NCBI RefSeq assembly: GCF_007197735.1
Contig: NZ_CP041637.1
Span: 2,699,001-2,763,000 of the forward strand
Direction: 5' to 3'
DNA: 64,000 nt
From: Formosa sediminum
GTDB taxonomy: Bacteria > Bacteroidota > Bacteroidia > Flavobacteriales > Flavobacteriaceae
How positions within the stretch are numbered: position 1 is the stretch's first letter; every line of letters begins with the position of its first letter. Below the pieces are notes generated by a model. The model had not been told where the DNA came from. It made no database searches and saw only the letters and a program-made list of their open reading frames with translations. The translations under genes and the position numbers were made by a program. This document shows positions 44,845 to 53,788 of this stretch, piece by piece.

Positions 44845-46110
44845 TTAGTTATTTTCCTTACTTTCTATTATTATTGTTCTTGCTATTTGACTAATTATTT
44901 CAATTTCTATTCTTAATTTGTCAATATTCCCAGGTGATGGATTAAAAGGAACTGCTTTAGATTCATCAAAATCAGGATTGGAATGAACAATAGAGCATCT
45001 AGTCGAGTATATTCTTTTTGTTAATTCTCCAAAGAAATTTCCTTCCTTTTCAAAATCGATTGCAGGTAATTTTAACGGTTTTACACAATCAAAAGTTAAA
45101 GGCTCCGAAAAGTGTTCGATTAATTCTAATTCCTCAATAGATTCCTTTAATTCTTCCCTTCTAATATATTGCTTTAATACTCTTTCAATTTTTACCTTAT
45201 CATTTGTATGTCGGTCATTTTCTTTTTTGAACAGATTTATTGCAGTCGTTACATATTTATCAGTTTTTATATGAAAATCTGGTTTAAGCAAAATCTTTTT
45301 TACTTCTTTAGAAACTAAGTCGTATGCACTTTTGTCTGAGAAATATTCAATAATATGGTAATAACAAATGAATTTAAAAGGTAAAAAATCTACCTTTTCT
45401 GCAATATGAAAATATTGAATTAATTCAGGAATATATTTTTTATAAACCAAGTTAAACTTTTCGGAAGGTAATTCATTCTTTTTTCTACGTCTTCTGAAAT
45501 ATCTTCTTAATAGACCATCAATATTTACTGTTTCTAAAGCTATATCATAATTATATTCTATATCAAATAATACAGAATTTATAATACTACGGACGTCATT
45601 TATTACTCCATCTGGACTCTCTTTTTTAAAGTTCTCTATCTTTAGAATAGTGGGTCTTCTTCTTGAATATCTAAAAGCGCCTCTAACGAACTTAATAAAT
45701 TTCGGTAAGGTGTTATCTTCTCCGATTTCTAAAAGAATGTTTAAGTCATTTTTGAAGTAATTCATCCCAATGTTACAGACAACAGCTCTGTTTACATCTT
45801 CATCAAACTCGATATTTCTGAATGAAGTTCTGTAAGATATTGTGGTTAAAAGTACTTCAATTGTATTTTCATATTTAATAGCAAGAAAGTCAGTAAAAAT
45901 AAAAAGTTCTTTTCTTAAAAGGTCCGATATTAAATCAATGTCGTCGTCAGGTTTTAGAACTATTTGAAACTCAGAATTACCTTTAAAACCTGAAACATAA
46001 ATTCGGTCTTCTTTTTTTATTCCTTCTTCTAAATAATGAAATTGTTCTTCTTTCAATTCAAAAGTCAAATCCTTAAATTCATTCTCTAAAAGTTCTAATT
46101 TTTCTTTCAT
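44845..46110 (-). CDS. HEPN-like protein (ApeA-type)
   Basis: This 421-residue soluble protein has a Lys-rich basic middle (RRYFRRRRKKNE) and a C-terminal helical region with RCSIVH at 371-376, the Rx4H pattern of HEPN ribonucleases, in the context TRCSIVHSNPDF. The N-terminal 200 residues resemble the large sensor-like part of ApeA-type HEPN proteins. Such proteins act in abortive infection or RNA cleavage. The assignment rests on motif and context. Cassette ends are GTTGTGCTTA and TAAGCACAAC. Confidence 0.55.
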   Translation of the reverse strand: MKEKLELLENEFKDLTFELKEEQFHYLEEGIKKEDRIYVSGFKGNSEFQIVLKPDDDIDLISDLLRKELFIFTDFLAIKYENTIEVLLTTISYRTSFRNIEFDEDVNRAVVCNIGMNYFKNDLNILLEIGEDNTLPKFIKFVRGAFRYSRRRPTILKIENFKKESPDGVINDVRSIINSVLFDIEYNYDIALETVNIDGLLRRYFRRRRKKNELPSEKFNLVYKKYIPELIQYFHIAEKVDFLPFKFICYYHIIEYFSDKSAYDLVSKEVKKILLKPDFHIKTDKYVTTAINLFKKENDRHTNDKVKIERVLKQYIRREELKESIEELELIEHFSEPLTFDCVKPLKLPAIDFEKEGNFFGELTKRIYSTRCSIVHSNPDFDESKAVPFNPSPGNIDKLRIEIEIISQIARTIIIESKENN

Positions 46111-46134
46111 TTAGTTTTTTTGGTAATTAAGCAC

Positions 46135-46258
46135 AACGGTCTAGTATAAGAATAGTAGCGGATTTTTATACACTAACTTTTCGGTTAAATACAGACCTTT
46201 ATTATATTTACTTACTTTCATTTTAGCGATTAATCCGCTATTATTTTTATACATTGTT
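46135..46258. repeat. attC-like site R13, variant centre
   Basis: AACGGTCTAGTATAAGAATAG on the left and CCGCTATTATTTTTATACATTGTT on the right. The centre lacks the usual GC hairpin and instead reads GCGGATTTTTATACACTAAC to AGCGATTAATCCGC. Confidence 0.75.
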
Positions 46259-46272
46259 GGCAACTGGCTTTT

Positions 46273-47082
46273 TTATTCAGTTCCATTTAAAAACCTTGTA
46301 TCGTTCATATTATGTTCGTTTTCATAAGTTCCAGTTTTTTTGAAATAAAAGTATCTTAATCTTTCCGAACACGATTTATAATTGTCATATCCTGTCACAG
46401 AGTATTTCAGCATTTTTATTGGTTTAAAGTCGTTTTTATCAAACCTAAATCCTTTTCCAAAATATTCAATTCCGCCATCCGGATAATCTTGATATTCGCT
46501 AAATACTTTGTTTATTAATAACCCTGCTAAAATTTCATTTCCGTTTTCCGAGTAAAACAATGTGTCAACAATTGATTCTTTATACTCAAATTTTTCGGGC
46601 AAATCAATTGCCCAATCTCTTTCAATTGTGTCGTTATAAATTTTTCCATTAAAATATCTCAAAGCTAATTTTGCTGGTCTTTGTATGGTTTTAACTTTTA
46701 TTAAACTGTCAACTAATTTTTGAATTTTAATTTTATCAAGCTCATAATTTTTTTGGTCAACTTTTACGTTATAAACAAATTCTTTTGGCGTTGTTGTTTC
46801 TGTAATTTTTAGACCATATTCTTTTGTTATATGAGTCATTGACATAACTGCAAGTGGACAACTCAAAACTAGAAGAAACCAAACACTAATTTTTCGGATG
46901 TTTTTTTTGAATGAAAGAAAAATGAAAATGATTGTTGCAAGAAATAGAATTATTGAAGTAATAGTTAAAGTGTCTATTATATTTCCTAAAGCTGAACCAC
47001 CTTGGTCATTTGAAATGTGAAAAATTGAAACTAGTATTCCAATTATTAAAATTCCATATAAAATCTTGATTCCGTGTTTCAT
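46273..47082 (-). CDS. membrane protein with three N-terminal TM segments
   Basis: This 269-residue protein has hydrophobic segments at about residues 8-23, 36-58 and 67-85 and a soluble C-terminal region of about 180 residues (starting KITETTTPKE). The exterior part has strand-like patterns and no family I recognise. Cassette ends are GTTGGCAAC and GTTGCCAAC. Confidence 0.55.
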   Translation of the reverse strand: MKHGIKILYGILIIGILVSIFHISNDQGGSALGNIIDTLTITSIILFLATIIFIFLSFKKNIRKISVWFLLVLSCPLAVMSMTHITKEYGLKITETTTPKEFVYNVKVDQKNYELDKIKIQKLVDSLIKVKTIQRPAKLALRYFNGKIYNDTIERDWAIDLPEKFEYKESIVDTLFYSENGNEILAGLLINKVFSEYQDYPDGGIEYFGKGFRFDKNDFKPIKMLKYSVTGYDNYKSCSERLRYFYFKKTGTYENEHNMNDTRFLNGTE

Positions 47083-47098
47083 TTTTCAGCTTGTTGCC

Positions 47099-47225
47099 AA
47101 CGTGTTTGTGTATGGTTAGTTGCGTGGTTTAGCAACTAATTTAGCAAACTTTTACGAACCAGAGAAAATTCCGCAGGAATTTTCGCAAGTATGCAAGAAC
47201 CAAGCAATTAATTATACACGGTGTT
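47099..47225. repeat. attC-like site R14
   Basis: AACGTGTTTGTGTATGGTTAG, central AAAATTCCGCAGGAATTTTCG, right arm AATTATACACGGTGTT. Its two flanks, TTGCC and AGCTAC, are not complementary to each other, showing the core belongs to the neighbouring modules. Confidence 0.9.
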
Positions 47226-47239
47226 AGCTACAGGCTTTT

Positions 47240-48187
47240 TTAATGCAAGAATTCTTTTCTAAGTTTTTCGCTGGCTTTTTCTAAAGAATTTATCTGAATA
47301 GTTATAAACTTATTTTGCTGAATTAACATGTTTTTAATTCCATGCGACGCTCTTTCCAAGTTTTTGTAAATATTTATAACACTTGATGTTGTAGTCCAAA
47401 GATTTCCGGTATTCTCATCAAATTCTATATGTTCTGAATGTGCTTTGTCTAATATTTCTAATGTTGGTATTAATAAATTTTGAAATTGAGCTTCAAAAAT
47501 TTTATTAGAATTTAGATTTTTTATTTGTTCAGATTTTGTGTTTATTTCAAATAATTTATAAAAAAGAGGATTGTTATTTTCTTTCAGATGAACTAAACTA
47601 GTACCAAACAAATCAGCCCAATGATTTAATTTTTTAAAATAATTTTCTTTTTGATTTGATTCAAATATCTGTTTACTTTCAAGGTCTTTATTAATCTGTG
47701 TGAATACATCATTAATAATACCACAAGAATCTAGAATTTTTTTGAACTCATTTAATGTTTTTATTTTATCTTTTTGTGAATAAAACTTGAGATAAGAAAG
47801 TAAGTAATTTTCTTTATCAATCTTCTCTGCCATAATTTTTAAGTCATATGTTGGATATTTCATCAACGGGACAAAATTAACACCTGAATGTTCAATATCT
47901 GAAATTAGTGTTTTAATATTTTCATTTTGACCTTTTGAATTTTCAATTGCGTTGTCTATTAATATTGAAAAATAAGCCAATCTATTTTCTAAATCTTCCT
48001 TGTTAGTCTTTTTTTCCTTTTTTTTATCATTTACTAATTGTTTAATCAAAACAAACCAAGCAGCAAGAGCTCCAATTAAGGCTAAAATAAAAGGGAAGAC
48101 AAAATCTTTTATAATGTTATAAATAAATGAATTTTCGATATTTTCTGAAGCTAATTGTGTAGATTCATTTAATATATATTCGTTCAT
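47240..48187 (-). CDS. membrane-anchored coiled-coil protein
   Basis: This 315-residue protein has a single hydrophobic segment near residues 29-52 (FVFPFILALIGALAAWFVLI) followed by a Lys-rich KKEKKTNKEDLENR stretch and a long helical, Lys/Glu/Asn-rich cytoplasmic region. This N-anchored helix-rich architecture is common in phage-defence effectors and in unannotated proteins, but no family is recognised. Cassette ends are GTTAGCTAC and GTAGCTAAC. Confidence 0.55.
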   Translation of the reverse strand: MNEYILNESTQLASENIENSFIYNIIKDFVFPFILALIGALAAWFVLIKQLVNDKKKEKKTNKEDLENRLAYFSILIDNAIENSKGQNENIKTLISDIEHSGVNFVPLMKYPTYDLKIMAEKIDKENYLLSYLKFYSQKDKIKTLNEFKKILDSCGIINDVFTQINKDLESKQIFESNQKENYFKKLNHWADLFGTSLVHLKENNNPLFYKLFEINTKSEQIKNLNSNKIFEAQFQNLLIPTLEILDKAHSEHIEFDENTGNLWTTTSSVINIYKNLERASHGIKNMLIQQNKFITIQINSLEKASEKLRKEFLH

Positions 48188-48236
48188 CGTTTTATTTATG
48201 TTTAATTATTGCTATGAGTTCCTCTAGCTTGTAGCT

Positions 48237-48422
48237 AACGGACTTGTGTATGAAACGTAGCGTGTAAAAAGACACTAACTTTTCGGATAAACACAGAGCC
48301 GAATTTTTATATTTTGTTTTTAATTTTCTCTTTTTAAAAGCCAAATTAAAAATTTGGCGGACTTTAAAAAAGCACAAACCTTTTAGTTAAACACTTATTA
48401 GCTATGTTTTATACACCGTGTT
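48237..48422. repeat. attC-like site R15, long subtype
   Basis: 186 bp with AACGGACTTGTGTATGAAACG on the left and TGTTTTATACACCGTGTT on the right. The centre has GCCAAATTAAAAATTTGGCG, as in R6 and R26. Confidence 0.85.
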
Positions 48423-48433
48423 GTGTAACGTTT

Positions 48434-48985
48434 TTAACTCACTATTTCTTCTAAAAATGTTGTTCTAGAATATTTAGATTGTTCAATTATAATTTTTTTA
48501 GCGTTTAAAAATTCAGGATTCTTAGACTTTTTGAAAAGATGTTTTTTAACCTTTAAATTATTTTCTTCAAAGTGTAAAACAGTATCAAGACCATCTAAAT
48601 TTTCAGCAACCTTACGACTAAGGTTTTCAATCCTTTTAACTTTAAATTCGCCTCTAAACTTAACTTTTTCATTTAGGTCTTTCTTGTAATTTTTAACAAA
48701 TCCAAAATAAACTAACGCAATAGCTGAACCAATGAATAATAAAACAATTAATATCATAATTGGACTTTGATACATTGGTTCAGCAACATCGTCTAAATTT
48801 CTAATATTTTTTTTCTTATCGAAAAATTTAATAAAATTCCAAAATTCTGGAGGAGCAAATAAAGCACATATACCTAGAATCGGTGCAATAATTGATGTTG
48901 TCTTAAATTTGGTAAACCCTTTTTTATATTTTTCTTCAATTATTTTTATTTCACCATTAGTCAATGGTATAATCTTATTTCCCAT
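48434..48985 (-). CDS. membrane protein with two TM segments
   Basis: This 183-residue protein has two hydrophobic segments (TSIIAPILGICALFAPP near residue 30, and IMILIVLLFIGSAIALVYFGF near 72-92) and a basic C-terminal tail of about 80 residues. No family recognised. Cassette ends are GTTGTGTAAC and GTTACACAAC. Confidence 0.55.
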   Translation of the reverse strand: MGNKIIPLTNGEIKIIEEKYKKGFTKFKTTSIIAPILGICALFAPPEFWNFIKFFDKKKNIRNLDDVAEPMYQSPIMILIVLLFIGSAIALVYFGFVKNYKKDLNEKVKFRGEFKVKRIENLSRKVAENLDGLDTVLHFEENNLKVKKHLFKKSKNPEFLNAKKIIIEQSKYSRTTFLEEIVS

Positions 48986-49005
48986 ATTTTATGTTTATGT
49001 TACAC

Positions 49006-49132
49006 AACGTGTTTGTGTATGGTTAGTTGCGTGGTTAAGCAACTAAGTTAACAAACATTTACGAACCCGAGAAAATTCCGCAGGAATTTTCGCAAGTAAG
49101 AACTTAAAAAGCAATTAATTATACACGGTGTT
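49006..49132. repeat. attC-like site R16
   Basis: AACGTGTTTGTGTATGGTTAG, central AAAATTCCGCAGGAATTTTCG, right arm AATTATACACGGTGTT. Confidence 0.9.
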
Positions 49133-49152
49133 GTGCGTAGGCTTTTTCATAT

Positions 49153-49662
49153 TCAATTGAATAAAGATTTACCAAAATTTTTAAACACATCAATATATGA
49201 TTTTTTTCTATTCGTTAAGGCTCGTTCTGGATATAATTCCGCTTCGTTTTTCAATTCTGATGCAATTTGTTTTAATTCCTCATTATTAAATTCACAATCC
49301 ACATAAAATTCTTCGTCATCTTTGGCATTCGGATTGCGAGATTCTAAATCAAACGTTATTCTTATCCGTTTTTTATCCGCAAATTTTTTAGTTAGTTCAA
49401 ATTCCAAATTTGGTTCCATAAACACAAGTGAATCAGTATCTGTTTCTATGTCATTCGAAAGTTGCTCAAACCATTCAATAATGTCTTTTAAATCTCTAAC
49501 CAAAAGCGAAGGGTCAACAGTTTCCCAATTTCCACAATCACTTTTTATTTTTAAATAAACCAACAACCAATTTGAATCATATTCACAATCAGTTATTTCA
49601 GGAAACTGATAATTCGTTATCCTAAATTCAACTGTTTGGTTATTTATTCCTTTAAATATCAT
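49153..49662 (-). CDS. WapI-family immunity protein-like
   Basis: This 169-residue soluble protein has QFPEITDCEYDSNWLLVYLKI, a short WETVDPSLLV, DLKDIIEWFEQL and YVDCEFNNEELKQI. This pattern is the usual one of WapI-type immunity proteins, which neutralise contact-dependent toxins. No cognate toxin gene is in the window. The leader between 49663 and 49749 resembles the leader of the duplicated non-coding cassette. Cassette ends are GTTGTGCGTA and TACGCACAAC. Confidence 0.65.
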   Translation of the reverse strand: MIFKGINNQTVEFRITNYQFPEITDCEYDSNWLLVYLKIKSDCGNWETVDPSLLVRDLKDIIEWFEQLSNDIETDTDSLVFMEPNLEFELTKKFADKKRIRITFDLESRNPNAKDDEEFYVDCEFNNEELKQIASELKNEAELYPERALTNRKKSYIDVFKNFGKSLFN

Positions 49663-49746
49663 TTAATTCAGATTGTTTTTTCGTTCGTAAGTAGTTGGAA
49701 AGTTTAAATTCTAGCTCGATTTTCGTTGGTCTGACAGCTTACGCAC

Positions 49747-49871
49747 AACGGTTTTGTGTATGATTAGTTGCGTGTTTAAGCAACTAATTTAGCAAATAAA
49801 TCACAGATAGAATATTCCGCAGGAATGTTCGTAAGTCGGCAGTGACCTAGCAATTAATTATACACGGTGTT
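49747..49871. repeat. attC-like site R17
   Basis: AACGGTTTTGTGTATGATTAG, central GAATATTCCGCAGGAATGTTCG, right arm AATTATACACGGTGTT. Confidence 0.9.
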
Positions 49872-49883
49872 ACCATACGTTTT

Positions 49884-50525
49884 TTATTTTTCATTCGGTG
49901 GTGGTGGTATCGGCATTTCAATTCGGATGTATGGATAATCACTTAACTTAATTTTCAATGGAAGACTATCGCCGTTTTTCCGATTCAGCTCGTTAAATTC
50001 AGTTGTTATTTTTATAAGTTGTTTTTTGATTTCTTCTTTTCCAAATAGACTATCTTGATAATAAAAAATTAAAGCTTTGTCTATATTTTGAGAATAGTCA
50101 GATTGTTTTTGGGGATTTAGGATATGATTTCGTAAAACAGTTTTTAAACTATCTAAAGGCTTTTCAATTTGGTCATTTATAATTACTGAATTATTTTCGA
50201 TTGAGATTACATTTTTTCCTGAATAATCTGCTATAATATTTGATTCTGAACACATTTTAAAAACTAAAAGATTGAAGTCGTTTTTGTCAGAACTAAATTT
50301 CAGAACAGGTAGTTTTCCATTGCAAGCAATTCTATCCGCTATTTTAATCAGTTCGCCATAATCTTTGATAGAATCCAAATAAATTTTAGTCAGAGTCGAG
50401 TCCTTCTCAAAATTCGTAATTCGTGGATAATAAAATTCCGCATTTTTCTGTTCCACTTTAGTATTGTCAGTTTTACAATTATAAAACAAACTCACTATTA
50501 TCAATATGATTGCGGTTTTTCTCAA
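49884..50525 (-). CDS. lipoprotein of unknown family
   Basis: This 213-residue protein has a lipoprotein signal (VSLFYNC). The middle (VISIENNSVIINDQIEK, LDSLKTVLRNHI) has a rough resemblance to ExbD-type periplasmic domains, but length and order do not convince me. It ends in a proline-rich PIPPPPNEK tail. Cassette ends are GTTACCATAC and TATGGTAAC. Confidence 0.5.
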   Translation of the reverse strand: MRKTAIILIIVSLFYNCKTDNTKVEQKNAEFYYPRITNFEKDSTLTKIYLDSIKDYGELIKIADRIACNGKLPVLKFSSDKNDFNLLVFKMCSESNIIADYSGKNVISIENNSVIINDQIEKPLDSLKTVLRNHILNPQKQSDYSQNIDKALIFYYQDSLFGKEEIKKQLIKITTEFNELNRKNGDSLPLKIKLSDYPYIRIEMPIPPPPNEK

Positions 50526-50534
50526 ATGTATGGT

Positions 50535-50659
50535 AACGGTCTCGTATAAGAATAGTTGCCTGGTTAAGTATCTAATTTAGTAAACAAAAACGTGCCAGAG
50601 GAAAATCCTCTGGATTTTCCGAGTAAGCAATGACCAAGCAATTATTTTTATACATTGTT
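50535..50659. repeat. attC-like site R18 (GTATAAG subtype)
   Basis: AACGGTCTCGTATAAGAATAG on the left with ATTATTTTTATACATTGTT on the right. The central hairpin AGAGGAAAATCCTCTGG differs from the others but still pairs. Confidence 0.85.
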
Positions 50660-50667
50660 AGCAATAG

Positions 50668-51888
50668 TTATTTTACTTTTTGTTCGAATTTGACAGACAT
50701 AGTTCCATTGGTTGCTACAATCTCATAAGTTCCATTTTTAAGTGCTAAATTACAATAGTCGGTTTTATATTCAATTTCTATAACATCAATTGGAATTGAA
50801 ACATTTAAATCTTCTCCTTTATTATAAGCAAATATCATAATAGGAAAATCCAAATTTAAATCAGAAATATTAATAGCCACATTATTATTCCCGTTTTTAA
50901 ATAACCAATTTGGTCTATTACTAATGTATTTTGTTAATGGATGAAAAACAACAATATCAATCCATCTGTCATTATTTTTATAAGCAAAAGGGTTTGAGTT
51001 TTTATCAAGAAGAATGGAGGGATGCTTAAAGTCAAAAGATTGAACAAAAATATTGCTATAGTCAAAAGTACTTTTTTCAGAGTAAAAAACTTGGTCAATC
51101 GTTAGCGGATTAATTCCAGTCAATTTATGTAATCTTCCAGCTAATGATAAGCCACCAAAAAAACTAACATTTCCTTCAATAGCGTGGCCTGAACCACAAT
51201 GAATGAGATTCTTTTCAGATGGTTTTTGTTTAATTATTTTATAGATATTGTTCGCTTGGTCTATTTCTCTTTTAGCCCCTCCTTCATTACCAGTTGTTTC
51301 ATATGGATAAATTGCGTATCCAATTTCTTTAGCTGTTCTTATCAAATTTCCGAATTGTGGGTTTTTAGTGTAATAACCTGAATTTTGAATAGGATATTTT
51401 CTTGAGTTTAGCAAAGAGTCTTTTTTATCACCATTTGTGAGGGCTTCAAGAAACAAGTTTTTGTAACCATTATTAAATAATTCTTTTAGCAAAGATTCTG
51501 TGAATACTCTGTGAGATGCGTTATGGTGAGATTCATTTATAATAACAATTTTGTTCTCTTTGGATTGATTAAGTATGTAATCTTTTGCTTTTGCAGCTTC
51601 ATAAAGATTTTTAATTGAATCAAATTGAAACTGGTTATAACCAATAATTTTTGGAGTAAATTCTAAATCCCAATATTTTAATGCATTTTTATGGTCAGTT
51701 TTAAAGGAGTACTCTGTTGCGTAACTTTGAAAGTCAGGTTCTAAAGCGTCTTTTTTAGATTCACTTTCTATTTCGGCTTTAAACTTATATTTATTGTTGA
51801 ATGCAATATCTTTTTTTTCATTTCTTATAGATTTACAAGAAATAAAAAAAAAGATAATTGTTACGAAATATATTGTTTTGTTCGCCAT
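50668..51888 (-). CDS. EreA/ChaN-like lipoprotein
   Basis: This 406-residue protein has a lipoprotein signal (FFFISC). The motifs INESHHNASHRVF near 113, LFLEALT near 143, IYPYETTG near 192 and HCGSGHAIEG near 228 run in the same order and spacing as the C-terminal domain of the 528-residue protein at 24725. EreA/ChaN/TIKI-like members use an early Glu/His pair and a late His as catalytic or metal-binding residues. A role in antibiotic resistance is not implied. Cassette ends are GTTAGCAAT and ATTGCTAAC. Confidence 0.65.
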   Translation of the reverse strand: MANKTIYFVTIIFFFISCKSIRNEKKDIAFNNKYKFKAEIESESKKDALEPDFQSYATEYSFKTDHKNALKYWDLEFTPKIIGYNQFQFDSIKNLYEAAKAKDYILNQSKENKIVIINESHHNASHRVFTESLLKELFNNGYKNLFLEALTNGDKKDSLLNSRKYPIQNSGYYTKNPQFGNLIRTAKEIGYAIYPYETTGNEGGAKREIDQANNIYKIIKQKPSEKNLIHCGSGHAIEGNVSFFGGLSLAGRLHKLTGINPLTIDQVFYSEKSTFDYSNIFVQSFDFKHPSILLDKNSNPFAYKNNDRWIDIVVFHPLTKYISNRPNWLFKNGNNNVAINISDLNLDFPIMIFAYNKGEDLNVSIPIDVIEIEYKTDYCNLALKNGTYEIVATNGTMSVKFEQKVK

Positions 51889-51898
51889 AATTATTGCT

Positions 51899-52022
51899 AA
51901 CGTGTTTGTGTATGGTTAGTTGCGTGGTTAAGCACGTAATTTAATAAATAAAAACCGAATAGAAAATCCGCGAGGATTTTCGTAAGTAGGCAAGAACCAA
52001 GCAATTAATTATACACGGTGTT
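51899..52022. repeat. attC-like site R19
   Basis: AACGTGTTTGTGTATGGTTAG, central GAAAATCCGCGAGGATTTTCG, right arm AATTATACACGGTGTT. Confidence 0.9.
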
Positions 52023-52031
52023 GTAGTGCGT

Positions 52032-53330
52032 TTATTCTTCTACAGGATTTGGTAAGTCTTCTAGAATTTCTTTACGATTACAATTTCTAAGATAAAAATA
52101 TAAAGAAGAATCAATAATCTTTAACATTTTTCCGCCTCTGTCATAATCCACAAAAGGGGGATTTATTTTTTTGTTAATTTGGTATTGTGTTATATTATGT
52201 AAAAATGCACCTAAATCACTTGACCTCACATCATCTGGTCTATGATGTATTTTTCTAATTTCTTCAAGAAGCGAAGACCTACTTAAGCCACTTTCTATAT
52301 TGTCTAATTGAAAGGTTAGTAATAGTTGAATGAAATAATAAGGAAAAGCTAAAGAAGCTTTTCCACTTTGTGTACTTGTTTTTCTACTAATATCTACAAA
52401 AGATTCAAAATTTCTATTATGCCTAACACCATATTCATTTGATTTTATTTTCAACGCTTTTACGAGATGTTCTTGTTCTAAAATTATTCTAGTTTCTGAT
52501 TCTTCATGTACGTTAGCAGCAATACAACATTGTTTACAGATTTCCTGAACAACTCCAATACTATCGTAAGAACAATTAATAATTTGTGTTTTTATATTAG
52601 AGAAATCAACGTTCAAAAGCACTTCTCCTTTATCAATAACTTTTGAAAAATCGTTTTTTTCCCAAGGTTCGACAGGAACTTCACTAATTCTGTCTAATAA
52701 GTCACCATTAAATTGTACTAATCTATTTGCTTCTCTCCATATTCCTAAAATTATAAAGATAATTTGATGGTCTTGAAAAATTCGTAAGTCATATGCGAGA
52801 CTTTCTTGAGTTTCTAGAGATAAATAGTGGAAATTTTCCAGTACGACATATTTTATCGATTTATTCTTTTGCAGTAATTCAGATACATCTTGCGCTAATT
52901 CAAGGTTGTATTCAAAAAAAATCTGTTTTTGAGTTGAAGATTGGCTATCTGTTTCATTTACTTCTGAACCTAGTCCAATTTCACCAATCATTGGAACTTT
53001 TACTTTGAATCCACCATTAATCTTACCTCCTTGTTGGTTGCCTGTGTGATTTGTTTCACTTTCTATATACCCGATATTTAATTGCCTTAATATTGATTTA
53101 TAAATATCAATTGGATTTGTTTGAGGTGAGCATTCAACTTTTATATAATCGGTTTCGTCTAAGTGTTTAAGTATTAGAGTAGTTTTTCCTTGTTTTGATG
53201 AACCATAAACGATGACTTCATTTCCACCATTAATGGCATCTTGAAATTTCCTATCAACATTTTCTCTTTCTATATATGTTTTAATTAAAGTACTTTTTAC
53301 TCCAAAAACATCAGTTACTTTATTTTTCAT
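52032..53330 (-). CDS. P-loop ATPase (AAA/STAND-like)
   Basis: This 432-residue soluble protein has Walker A GSSKQGKT at 43-50 and a Walker B-like KYVVLENFHYL near 156-166. Then comes a DLRIFQDHQIIFIILGIWRE segment and a winged-helix-like region at the C-terminus. The organisation resembles STAND/Cdc6-like ATPases with a sensor region. It may sense an invader or bind DNA; no partner gene is in the cassette. Cassette ends are GTTGTAGTGC and GCACTACAAC. Confidence 0.7.
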   Translation of the reverse strand: MKNKVTDVFGVKSTLIKTYIERENVDRKFQDAINGGNEVIVYGSSKQGKTTLILKHLDETDYIKVECSPQTNPIDIYKSILRQLNIGYIESETNHTGNQQGGKINGGFKVKVPMIGEIGLGSEVNETDSQSSTQKQIFFEYNLELAQDVSELLQKNKSIKYVVLENFHYLSLETQESLAYDLRIFQDHQIIFIILGIWREANRLVQFNGDLLDRISEVPVEPWEKNDFSKVIDKGEVLLNVDFSNIKTQIINCSYDSIGVVQEICKQCCIAANVHEESETRIILEQEHLVKALKIKSNEYGVRHNRNFESFVDISRKTSTQSGKASLAFPYYFIQLLLTFQLDNIESGLSRSSLLEEIRKIHHRPDDVRSSDLGAFLHNITQYQINKKINPPFVDYDRGGKMLKIIDSSLYFYLRNCNRKEILEDLPNPVEE

Positions 53331-53351
53331 ATGTTTGTTTTAATGCACTAC

Positions 53352-53476
53352 AACGTGTTTGTGTATGATTAGTTGCGTGATTTAGGCACTGAAATTAGCA
53401 AATAAAACACAGATAGAAAGTCCGCTAAGACTTTCGTAAATTGGATAAAACCAAGCAATTAATTATACACAGTGTT
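53352..53476. repeat. attC-like site R20
   Basis: AACGTGTTTGTGTATGATTAG, central GAAAGTCCGCTAAGACTTTCG (one mismatch), right arm AATTATACACAGTGTT. Confidence 0.9.
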
Positions 53477-53788
53477 GCCATTTCGTTGTTTTTTCAGAGT
53501 TCAGGTTATTAGATTCAGTTCTGTTTTTCATTTTTTTGAGGATTCGAGTCAGCAATTCATTCTACGTTCTGTCATTCAATTCCGTTTGAGTGAGTAATTC
53601 GTAAGAGGTATTTTCAGCGCTCAATTCGGTTTTGATTTTCATTCAGATTATAATTCCGCAAACTTGCTAAAAAATGCACTGTGGCTTTCATTTCTATATT
53701 TTGAATTTTCAATCAAATATCATAGGCCATATTAATTCAAATATAACTTTGTATAAAATAATTCCTGCTCCAATTCCTAAAAATAAAT
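53477..53788. other. non-coding part of a cassette, shared motif
   Basis: About 310 bp downstream of a small membrane gene without an open frame. It contains TTTGAGTGAGTAATTCGTAA, matched by CGAGTGAGCAATTCCGTAA at about 28100 and GAGTGAAATTC in the duplicated non-coding cassette. Its first bases equal the start of the cassette at 27776. Confidence 0.5.

Noticed and set aside
49884-50525. ExbD-like transport protein
   Set aside because: The resemblance is limited to one strand-helix stretch, and there is no N-terminal TM segment or ExbB/TonB neighbour.
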